Assembly (NCBI GenBank): GCA_964017045.1
Contig: OZ024807.1
Location: 14,454,941-14,518,940, forward strand
Length of the DNA stretch: 64,000 bases
Source of the DNA: Omphiscola glabra
Lineage: Eukaryota; Mollusca; Gastropoda; Lymnaeidae
Direction: 5' to 3'
In this document: piece after piece, positions 1 through 12,000 of the stretch
How the letters are laid out: each line of letters starts with the position of its first letter
How positions within the stretch are numbered: position 1 is the first letter of the stretch
Made by a program: the position numbers and the translations under genes
The notes under the pieces: model-generated
What the model was told of the DNA's origin: nothing
The model's database searches: none
Seen by the model: only the letters and a program-made list of their open reading frames with translations

Positions 1-55
1 ATAACTGGCTGCACTGGAGATTTACTGGAGTAAGGGAGGACATTGAGAATTTTAC
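1..55 (-). CDS. DNAAF8: putative DNAAF8 exon 20, partial at window edge
   Basis: A strong acceptor with a pyrimidine tract (CTCATCTTCCAG) is followed by sequence that, in the phase left by exon 19, reads GKILNVLPYSSKSPVQPV and is open to the first base of the window. Splice quality and frame are the only support. If real, the 12.9-kb satellite region is an intron. Confidence 0.5.
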
Positions 56-3000
56 CTGGAAGATGAGGAAACAAACAAATTAATGTGAAATGCAGGTAAG
101 CTGATTCTTTAGTTGAGAGCAAAACTTGGACCGGCCCTTAGAAACCCACTGGACAAGTTGGCATGAGTTACAGCTAGTTCTATCAAGACATGCAGTTATC
201 AAGGGCATAAGATAGATTTGTGTCATTTAAGTAATGAAAAAGGAATATACTTGGGGGGTCTGTGTTCAAGCCGTGTCAAGTAAATAAATAGCCGACAAAA
301 AAATGTTAAGGCTAAAAAAAAAAAAGGCAGAACAATTTAAAGCAGGGGGTCTCAAGCTTCACCGCCACGGGCCATTTGAGGCCCGAAACTGATTTTTTGA
401 TGCCCAAAACCTGACAGCAAAGTTTAGTTTTAATGCGGCCGCACGTTTCCCCCATTCTCATATCTATAATGTGACCGCCCACAACCGTTTTAGTCGAATC
501 TCACCAACTAGTCTACTTCTGATTTTTATTATGTTTGTCTAGATCTCTGGCAACAAGGAGTAGGAGGAAGTAAGTGAAGCCTAGGTCTTGAGAACCCTTA
601 ATGTTTTTATTTTTTATTAATAAAGGTTGAGCAGATTGTTACATTTGCACTTAATGGAATTTGTAATCCCTTTTTTTGTGGAATAGTAGATGCGGCCCAG
701 TCTCGCTCACTCTACCTCCTGCGCCCCCGCCCCACCCCCCCCCCCGGAGAAATTGAGTGTGAGACCCCTGATTTAAAGGAATGTTCAGCTAAACACCTTC
801 ATCATCAGACAATAAAAAGCAAGAGAACAAATTATTTGAGAGTGAAAACTGAAGCTCATTCTCTGTGTACAAAAGTAGTGAACAAATTTCTTTCATCGGG
901 GGAAAAGCAAATCTTAGATCATCCTAACAATGATAAGTTTGGCCATCGTGCATCAGTCTCTATTTATCTGTTATAATTAAAGCCCCCAAGAATGAAGTCA
1001 TAAAGTCACACAAAATAGCTAGGGAAGTAGAAGTATAGTCAAGTCACATAAAATAATTATGGAAGTAGAAGTATAGTCAAGTCACATAAAATAATTAGGG
1101 ATGTAGAAGTATAGTCAAGTCACATAAAATAATTAGGGATGTAGAAGTATAGTCAAGTCACATAAAATATTTAGGGATGTAGAAGTATAGTCAAGTCACA
1201 TAAAATATTTAGGGATGTAGAAGTATAGTCAAGTCACATAAAATAATTAGGGATGTAGAAGTATAGTCAAGTCACATAAAATATTTAGGGATGTAGAAGT
1301 ATAGTCAAGTCACATAAAATAATTAGGGATGTAGAAGTATAGTCAAGTCACATAAAATAGTTAGGGATGTAGAAGTATAGTCAAGTCACATAAAATAGTT
1401 AGGGAAGTAGAAGTATAGTCAAGTCACACAAAATAGTCAGTGAAGTAGAAGTATAGTCAAGTCACATAAAATAATTAGGGATGTAGAAGTATAGTCAAGT
1501 CACACAAAATAGTTAGGGATGTAGAAGTATAGTCAAGTCACATAAAATAGTTAGGGAAGTAGAAGTATAGTCAAGTCACACAAAATAGTCAGTGAAATAG
1601 AAGTATAGTCAAGTCACATAAAATAATTAGGGATGTAGAAGTATAGTCAAGTCACACAAAATAGTTAGGGATGTAGAAGTATAGTCAAGTCACATAAAAT
1701 AGTTAGGGATGTTGAAGTATAGTCAAGTCACATAAAATAGTCAGTGAAGTAGAAGTATAGTCAAGTCACACAAAATAATTATGGAAGTAGAAGTATAGTC
1801 AAGTCACATAAAATAATTAGGGATGTAGAAGTATAGTCAAGTCACACAAAATAGTCAGTGAAATAGAAGTATAGTCAAGTCACATAAAATAGTCAGTGAA
1901 GTAGAAGTATAGTCAAGTCACATAAAATAATTAGGGATGTAGAAGTATAGTCAAGTCACACAAAATAGTTAGGGATGTAGAAGTATAGTCAAGTCACATA
2001 AAATAGTTAGGGAAGTAGAAGTATAGTCAAGTCACACAAAATAGTCAGTGAAATAGAAGTATAGTCAAGTCACATAAAATAATTAGGGATGTAGAAGTAT
2101 AGTCAAGTCACACAAAATAGTTAGGGATGTAGAAGTATAGTCAAGTCACATAAAATAGTTAGGGATGTAGAAGTATAGTCAAGTCACATAAAATAGTCAG
2201 TGAAGTAGAAGTATAGTCAAGTCACACAAAATAGTTAGGGATGTAGAAGTATAGTCAACTCACATAAAATAGTTAGGGAAGTAGAAGTATAGTCAAGTCA
2301 CACAAAATAGTCAGTGAAGTAGAAGTATAGTAAAGTCACATAAAATAGTTAGGGATGTAGAAGTATAGTCAAGTCACATAAAAAAAGTTAGGGATGTAGA
2401 AGTATAGTCAAGTCACACAAAATATTTAGGGATGTAGAAGTATAGTCAAGTCACACAAAATAGTTAGGGATGTAGAAGTATAGTCAAGTCACACAAAATA
2501 GTTAGGGATGTAGAAGTATAGTCAAGTCACACAAAATAGTTAGAGATGTAGAAGTATAGTCAAGTCACATAAAATAATTAGGGATGTAGAAGTATAGTCA
2601 AGTCACATAAAATAGTTAGGGATGTAGAAGTATAGTCAAGTCACATAAAATAGTTAGGGATGTAGAAGTATAGTCAAGTCACACAAAATAGTTAGGGATG
2701 TAGAAGTATAGTCAAGTCACACAAAATAGTTAGGGATGTAGAAGTATAGTCAAGTCACACAAAATAGTTAGGGATGTAGAAGTATAGTCAAGTCACACAA
2801 AATAATTAGGGATGTAGAAGTACAGTCAAGTCACATAAAATAGTTAGGGATGTAGAAGTATAGTCAAGTCACACAAAATAGTTAGGGATGTAGAAGTATA
2901 GTCAAGTCACACAAAATAGTTAGGGATGTAGAAGTATAGTCAAGTCACACAAAATAGTTAGAGATGTAGAAGTATAGTCAAGTCACATAAAATAATTAGG

Positions 3001-6000
3001 GATGTAGAAGTATAGTCAAGTCACATAAAATAGTTAGGGATGTAGAAGTATAGTCAAGTCACATAAAATAGTTAGGGATGTAGAAGTATAGTCAAGTCAC
3101 ATAAAATAATTAGGGAAGTAGAAGCATAGTCAAGTCACACAAAATAGTTAGGGATGTAGAAGTATAGTCAAGTCACATAAAATAATTAGGGATATAGAAG
3201 TACAGTCAAGTCACATTAAATAGTTAGGGATGTAGAAGTATAGTCAAGTCACATAAAATAATTAGGGATATAGAAGTACAGTCAAGTCACATAAAATAAT
3301 TAGGGAAGTAGAAGCATAGTCAAGTCACACAAAATAGTTAGGGATGTAGAAGTATAGTCAAGTCACATAAAATAATTAGGGATGTAGAAGTATAGTCAAG
3401 TCACATTAAATAATTAGGGATGAAAAAGTATAGTCAAGTCACATAAAATAATTAGGGATGTAGAAGTATAGTCAAGTCACATAAAATAATTAGGGATGTA
3501 GAAGTATAGTCAAGTCACATAAAATAATTAGGGATGTAGAAGTATAGTCAAGTCACATAAAATAATTAGGGATGTAGAAGTATAGTCAAGTCACACAAAA
3601 TAGTTAGGGATGTAGAAGTATAGTCAAGTCACACAAAATAGTCAGTGAAATAGAAGTATAGTCAAGTCACATAAAATAATTAGGGATGTAGAAGTATAGT
3701 CAAGTCACATAAAATAGTTAGGGAAGTAGAAGTATAGTCAAGTCACACAAAATAGTCAGTGAAATAGAAGTATAGTCAAGTCACATAAAATAATTAGGGA
3801 TGTAGAAGTATAGTCAAGTCACACAAAATAGTTAGGGATGTAGAAGTATAGTCAAGTCACATAAAATAGTTAGGGATGTAGAAGTATAGTCAAGTCACAT
3901 AAAATAATTAGGGATGTAGAAGTATAGTCAAGTCACATAAAATAGTTAGGGAAGTAGAAGTATAGTCAAGTCACACAAAATAGTCAGTGAAGTAGAAGTA
4001 TAGTCAAGTCACATAAAATAATTAGGGATGTAGAAGTATAGTCAAGTCACACAAAATAGTTAGGGATGTAGAAGTATAGTCAAGTCACACAAAATAGTTA
4101 GGGATGTAGAAGTATAGTCAAGTCACACAAAATAATTAGGGATGTAGAAGTATAGTCAAGTCACATAAAATAATTAGGGATGTAGAAGTATAGTCAAGTC
4201 ACATAAAATAGTTAGGGAAGTAGAAGTATAGTCAAGTCACACAAAATAGTCAGTGAAATAGAAGTATAGTCAAGTCACATAAAATAATTAGGGATGTAGA
4301 AGTATAGTCAAGTCACACAAAATAGTTAGGGATGTAGAAGTATAGTCAAGTCACATAAAATAGTTAGGGATGTAGAAGTATAGTCAAGTCACATAAAATA
4401 GTCAGTGAAGTAGAAGTATAGTCAAGTCACACAAAATAATTATGGAAGTAGAAGTATAGTCAAGTCACATAAAATAATTAGGGATGTAGAAGTATAGTCA
4501 AGTCACATAAAATAATTAGGGATGTAGAAGTATAGTCAAGTCACATAAAATAGTTAGGGAAGTAGAAGTATAGTCAAGTCACACAAAATAGTCAGTGAAG
4601 TAGAAGTATAGTCAAGTCACATAAAATAATTAGGGATGTAGAAGTATAGTCAAGTCACACAAAATAGTTAGGGATGTAGAAGTATAGTCAAGTCACATAA
4701 AATAGTTAGGGAAGTAGAAGTATAGTCAAGTCACACAAAATAGTCAGTGAAATAGAAGTATAGTCAAGTCACATAAAATAATTAGGGATGTAGAAGTATA
4801 GTCAAGTCACACAAAATAGTTAGGGATGTAGAAGTATAGTCAAGTCACATAAAATAGTTAGGGATGTAGAAGTATAGTCAAGTCACATAAAATAGTCAGT
4901 GAAGTAGAAGTATAGTCAAGTCACACAAAATAGTTAGGGATGTAGAAGTATAGTCAAGTCACATAAAATAGTTAGGGATGTAGAAGTATAGTCAAGTCAC
5001 ATAAAATAGTTAGGGAAGTAGAAGTATAGTCAAGTCACACAAAATAGTCAGTGAAGTAGAAGTATAGTCAAGTCACATAAAATAATTAGGGATGTAGAAG
5101 TATAGTCAAGTCACACAAAATAGTTAGGGATGTAGAAGTATAGTCAAGTCACACAAAATAGTTAGGGATGTAGAAGTATAGTCAAGTCACACAAAATAAT
5201 TAGGGATGTAGAAGTATAGTCAAGTCACATAAAATAAATAGGGATGTAGAAGTATAGTCAAGTCACATAAAATAGTTAGGGAAGTAGAAGTATAGTCAAG
5301 TCACACAAAATAGTCAGTGAAATAGAAGTATAGTCAAGTCACATAAAATAATTAGGGATGTAGAAGTATAGTCAAGTCACACAAAATAGTTAGGGATGTA
5401 GAAGTATAGTCAAGTCACATAAAATAGTTAGGGATGTAGAAGTATAGTCAAGTCACATAAAATAGTCAGTGAAGTAGAAGTATAGTCAAGTCACACAAAA
5501 TAATTATGGAAGTAGAAGTATAGTCAAGTCACATAAAATAATTAGGGATGTAGAAGTATAGTCAAGTCACATAAAATAATTAGGGATGTAGAAGTATAGT
5601 CAAGTCACATAAAATAGTTAGGGAAGTAGAAGTATAGTCAAGTCACACAAAATAGTCAGTGAAGTAGAAGTATAGTCAAGTCACATAAAATAATTAGGGA
5701 TGTAGAAGTATAGTCAAGTCACACAAAATAGTTAGGGATGTAGAAGTATAGTCAAGTCACATAAAATAGTTAGGGAAGTAGAAGTATAGTCAAGTCACAC
5801 AAAATAGTCAGTGAAATAGAAGTATAGTCAAGTCACATAAAATAATTAGGGATGTAGAAGTATAGTCAAGTCACACAAAATAGTTAGGGATGTAGAAGTA
5901 TAGTCAAGTCACATAAAATAGTTAGGGATGTAGAAGTATAGTCAAGTCACATAAAATAGTCAGTGAAGTAGAAGTATAGTCAAGTCACACAAAATAGTTA

Positions 6001-9000
6001 GGGATGTAGAAGTATAGTCAAGTCACATAAAATAGTTAGGGAAGTAGAAGTATAGTCAAGTCACACAAAATAGTCAGTGAAGTAGAAGTATAGTCAAGTC
6101 ACATAAAATAGTTAGGGATGTAGAAGTATAGTCAAGTCACATAAAAAAGTTAGGGATGTAGAAGTATAGTCAAGTCACACAAAATATTTAGGGATGTAGA
6201 AGTATAGTCAAGTCACACAAAATAGTTAGGGATGTAGAAGTATAGTCAAGTCACACAAAATAGTTAGGGATGTAGAAGTATAGTCAAGTCACACAAAATA
6301 GTTAGAGATGTAGAAGTATAGTTAAGTCACATAAAATAATTAGGGATGTAGAAGTATAGTCAAGTCACATAAAATAGTTAGGGATGTAGAAGTATAGTCA
6401 AGTCACATAAAATAGTTAGGGATGTAGAAGTATAGTCAAGTCACACAAAATAGTTAGGGATGTAGAAGTATAGTCAAGTCACACAAAATAGTTAGGGATG
6501 TAGAAGTATAGTCAAGTCACACAAAATAGTTAGGGATGTAGAAGTATAGTCAAGTCACACAAAATAGTTAGAGATGTAGAAGTATAGTCAAGTCACATAA
6601 AATAATTAGGGATGTAGAAGTATAGTCAAGTCACATAAAATAGTTAGGGATGTAGAAGTATAGTCAAGTCACATAAAATAGTTAGGGATGTAGAAGTATA
6701 GTCAAGTCACATAAAATAATTAGGGAAGTAGAAGCATAGTCAAGTCACACAAAATAGTTAGGGATGCAGAAGTATAGTCAAGTCACATAAAATAATTAGG
6801 GATGTAGAAGTACAGTCAAGTCACATAAAATAGTTAGGGATGTAGAAGTATAGTCAAGTCACACAAAATAGTTAGGGATGTAGAAGTATAGTCAAGTCAC
6901 ACAAAATAGTTAGGGATGTAGAAGTATAGTCAAGTCACACAAAATAGTTAGAGATGTAGAAGTATAGTCAAGTCACATAAAATAATTAGGGATGTAGAAG
7001 TATAGTCAAGTCACATAAAATAGTTAGGGATGTAGAAGTATAGTCAAGTCAAATAAAATAGTTAGGGATGTAGAAGTATAGTCAAGTCACATAAAATAAT
7101 TAGGGAAGTAGAAGCATAGTCAAGTCACACAAAATAGTTAGGGATGTAGAAGTATAGTCAAGTCACATAAAATAATTAGGGATATAGAAGTACAGTCAAG
7201 TCACATAAAATAGTTAGGGATGTAGAAGTATAGTCAAGTCACATAAAATAATTAGGGATGTAGAAGTATAGTCAAGTCACATAAAATAGTTAGGGATGTA
7301 GAAGTATAGTCAAGTCACACAAAATAGTCAGTGAAGTAGAAGTATAGTCAAGTCACATAAAATAGTTAGGGATGTAGAAGTATAGTCAAGTCATATAAAA
7401 TAATTAGGGAAGTAGAAGTATAGTCAAGTCACATAAAATAATTAGGGAAGTAGAAGTATAGTCAAGTCACATTAAATAATTAGGGATGAAAAAGTATAGT
7501 CAAGTCACATAAAATAATTAGGGATGTAGAAGTATAGTCAAGTCACATAAAATAATTAGGGATGTAGAAGTATAGTCAAGTCACATAAAATAATTAGGGA
7601 TGTAGAAGTATAGTCAAGTCACATAAAATAATTAGGGATGTAGAAGTATAGTCAAGTCACATAAAATAATTAGGGATGTAGAAGTATAGTCAAGTCACAT
7701 AAAATAGCTAGGGAAGTAGAAGCATAGTCAAGTCACACAAAATCGTTAGAGATGTAGAAGTATAGTCAAGTCACATAAAATAATTAGGGATGTAGAAGTA
7801 TAGTCAAGTCACATAAAATAGTTAGGGATGTAGAAGTATAGTCAAGTCACATAAAATAGTTAGGGATGTAGAAGTATAGTCAAGTCACATAAAATAATTA
7901 TGGAAGTAGAAGCATAGTCAAGTCACACAAAATAGTTAGGGATGTAGAAGTATAGTCAAGTCACATAAAATAATTAGGGATGTAGAAGTACAGTCAAGTC
8001 ACATAAAATAGTTAGGGATGTAGAAGTATAGTCAAGTCACATAAAATAATTAGGGATGTAGAAGTATAGTCAAGTCACATAAAATAGTTAGGGATGTAGA
8101 AGTATAGTCAAGTCACACAAAATAGTCAGTGAAGTAGAAGTATAGTCAAGTCACATAAAATAGTTAGTGATGTAGAAGTATAGTCAAGTCACATAAAATA
8201 ATTAGGGATGTAGAAGTATAGTCAAGTCACATAAAATAATAAGGATGTAGAAGTATAGTCAAGTCACATAAAATAATTAAGGATGTAGAAGTATAGTCAA
8301 GTCACATAAAATAATTAGGGATGTAGAAGTATAGTCAAGTCACATAAAATAATTAGGGATGTAGAAGTATAGTCAAGTCACATAAAATAGCTAGGGAAGT
8401 AGAAGCATAGTCAAGTCACACAAAATAGTTAGAGATGTAGAAGTATAGTCAAGTCACATAAAATAATTAGGGATGTAGAAGTATAGTCAAGTCACATAAA
8501 ATAGTTAGGGATGTAGAAGTATAGTCAAGTCACATAAAATAGTTAGGGATGTAGAAGTATAGTCAAGTCACATAAAATAATTAGGGAAGTAGAAGCATAG
8601 TCAAGTCACACAAAATAGTTAGGGATGTAGAAGTATAGTCAAGTCACATAAAATAATTAGGGATGTAGAAGTACAGTCAAGTCACATAAAATAGTTAGGG
8701 ATGTAGAAGTATAGTCAAGTCACATAAAATAATTAGGGATGTAGAAGTATAGTCAAGTCACATAAAATAGTTAGGGATGTAGAAGTATAGTCAAGTCACA
8801 TAAAATAATTAGGGATGTAGAAGTATAGTCAAGTCACATAAAATAATTAGGGAAGTAGAAGCATAGTCAAGTCACACAAAATAGTTAGGGATGTAGAAGT
8901 ATAGTCAAGTCACATAAAATACTTAGGGATGTAGAAGTATAGTCAAGTCACATAAAATAGTTAGGGATGTAGAAGTATAGTCAAGTCACATAAAATAATT

Positions 9001-12000
9001 AGGGATGTAGAAGTATAGTCAAGTCACACAAAATAATTAGGGATGTAGAAGTATAGTCAAGTCACATAAAATAATTAGGGATGTAGAAGTATAGTCAAGT
9101 CACATAAAATAGTTAGGGATGTAGAAGTATAGTCAAGTCACATAAAATAATTAGGGATGTAGAAGTATAGTCAAGTCACATAAAATAATTAGGGATGTAG
9201 AAGTATAGTCAAGTCACATAAAATAATTAGGGATGTAGAAGTATAGTCAAGTCACATAAAATAGTTAGGGATGTAGAAGTATAGTCAAGTCACATAAAAT
9301 AGTTAGGGATGTAGAAGTATAGTCAAGTCACATAAAATAATTAGGGATGTAGAAGTATAGTCAAGTCACATAAAATAATTAGGGATGTAGAAGTATAGTC
9401 AAGTCACATAAAATAATTAGGGATGTAGAAGTATAGTCAAGTCACATAAAATAATTAGGGATGTAGAAGTATAGTCAAGTCACATAAAATAATTAGGGAT
9501 GTAGAAGTATAGTCAAGTCACATAACATAATTAGGGATGTAGAAGTATAGTCAAGTCACATAAAATAATTAGGGATGTAGAAGTATAGTCAAGTCACATA
9601 AAATAATTAGGGATGTAGAAGTATAGTCAAGTCACGTAAAATAATTAGGGATGTAGAAGTATAGTCAAGTCACATAAAATAATTAGGGATGTAGAAGTAT
9701 AGTCAAGTCACATAAAATAATTAGGGATGTAGATAGGTACTCCAAGTCAAATTTTCAAATACATCAGACATACACAAATAGCATATCATTGGAAAGAGCT
9801 GGCTCTAAGCTTTCCAATGACACCAAGATAATCTTTCTATGACTTATAGAAGAAAAGTTATGAATTTTTTAGTGATTTATTTTTCCCCACTATTCGGCTT
9901 TGTATTTAAGTTTTAAAACTGTGATTGCATTATTACACTTTTTGTACTATTTTGCTTGTATCTTTTTGGCTATTAATGTTAGAGCTCTCAAATTTGGAGG
10001 AGACATTTACAATACAGTGTTTAACATAACAAAATACATGAATTGTGAATTAACCTATTATATTTTATTAAATATGACTTTATGAGCATATGGCGTGGAT
10101 AACGACAATTGGCGGAAAATTTAATTTTTCAAAAAGTTACATAATTACTAAACCAACAAAGCTACTGCTATAAAATTTTCAATACAAACAGATAATGTCC
10201 ATCTAAAAGTAAGGCACATTTAAAATAAATGAAATACAGATCAGAAAAATTTATGTAATTTTAGAAAAATATTTTATGAAAAGCAACCACGACCGGGACA
10301 TTTTAACATATAAATACATAACTTTTAAACAAATAAATAACTTTTAAATTAACAACTTTTAAACTAACAATGCTATTTCAAAAAAATCTTCAAAACAAAT
10401 GGACAGTGACAATGACAATCTAAATTTAATAAAGTATTTAAATACAAAAACAATAATTCAGAACATTTTATATAAAAGATATTATATGAATCTCCATCAT
10501 CATTATTGTATCGGTGCATTTAAATTCAAAACATAAAAACATGCATGGCAATATTGCAATCCACGGTCCACAGCAACAGATAGTGTCCTAGTCCACAGCA
10601 ACAGATTGCATCCTTATCCACCTGAAAGTAAACAAAATTTTAAAAATTAAACTTTAAAATGAGTGAGCCGAAAATTCAAATAAATTTCATCAAAACACAC
10701 AAACAAAATAAAAATCTCCCGAAGAACATCAGAAACTAAATGTGACAGCGCGTCCACCTGAAAGTATACAAAAACATTAAAAATTATCCTTTAAAATTAG
10801 AGCAATGAAAATTCAAATAAATTTCATCAAAACACAACTAAACAAAATGAAAATCTCCCATTATAACATCAGAAACTAAATGTGATAATGTTATTTCTTC
10901 ATGATCTATGTCAGAAAATACCAACCTACAAAACACTTTCCCAGACTTCTTAACATACCCAACTAAATCTCCAATAAACTCCTTCTCCTCCCCATCAACA
11001 TCCCAAGTGTGCCTAATCCTCATAGGAAGGCAGTCCATTCTACTAGAGAGTAGCATGGTCAGCTTAACTTTAACATTCTGACATATATCATTAAATAACA
11101 CATCATTAAACCCTCGATCAGATTCTAATAAAGGTCTAACTCTCTTCTCCAACTTATTCCTCTCTCCCTGTTCCCTCTTCTGTCCCACCGCTATCTGACG
11201 AGCTATCTTAACATCTTTCATATCTTTATCCCGACGATTTAACACTATCCTAGATTTTCTGGCTTCACCAATAGCAAACTTAATGAGCCTCTCTTGCTCC
11301 AAAATAGGTTTACCCAATAACCAGTCCATAGTTTTGTTGACCAAAGCTTTAACCTTGGCATCAACGAAAGCAGTGGAAGCATTAGGGACTCTTTTAAATT
11401 GGGCATAGACCATCCCCAAAACCCTCTCACTATGGATATTATGAACAGGGGCTGATGAGGTCAGGGCCATTAATTCTGCTGATGGATTAGCCAGATCCCC
11501 AACAAGATACGCCTCAAGCTGCCAGTTTAAGACTGATACAAATCCTATAGACAGCGCAGCAACTGTCTCAAAAAATCGTGGACACGGTTCGTGGCTCCGG
11601 AGCTCCAGCAACACTTCATTCTCATCAATCGGTAAACTAAAAACATCTTCCTCCATGGTCAATATCAAATTGGGTTGTTTGTCTTCAAAAGAGGTTAATA
11701 ATAAAGAGCAGTGGAAGATAAACAGGGATGGATAACAACTAAGGCGTCTAAGAAGGTAGACTGAAAAAAAACCAAAGAAGATTGTCAGCATTTAAATTAA
11801 GCAAATTAAAGAAATGTACCCTGACCCTAGTGTTAAAGTCTAGACTATTTATTTCATAAATTTAATTCTAGTATGATTTTAGGTCTATAGATACACCATT
11901 ATAACTACTAGTCTTAGTCTATCTAATAATAATAGCTATTACTTAAATACATCGTTAAGAAGAGGAATTCTTATTGGCAAATTGATTAATTTCATATTTT

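Noticed and set aside
1003..9733. Telomere-like TTAGGG in most satellite units
   Set aside because: Only one hexamer occurs per 38 bp and never two in tandem; it is part of AATTAGGGATG and probably coincidence.
9900..10085. 61-codon hydrophobic ORF in the transposon
   Set aside because: AT-rich chance ORF, no splice context, no family resemblance.
11657..11791. Upstream start for the transposon protein
   Set aside because: The first residues lie 5' of a good acceptor at 11761 and the rest look like UTR; MEEDV at 11656 is preferred.
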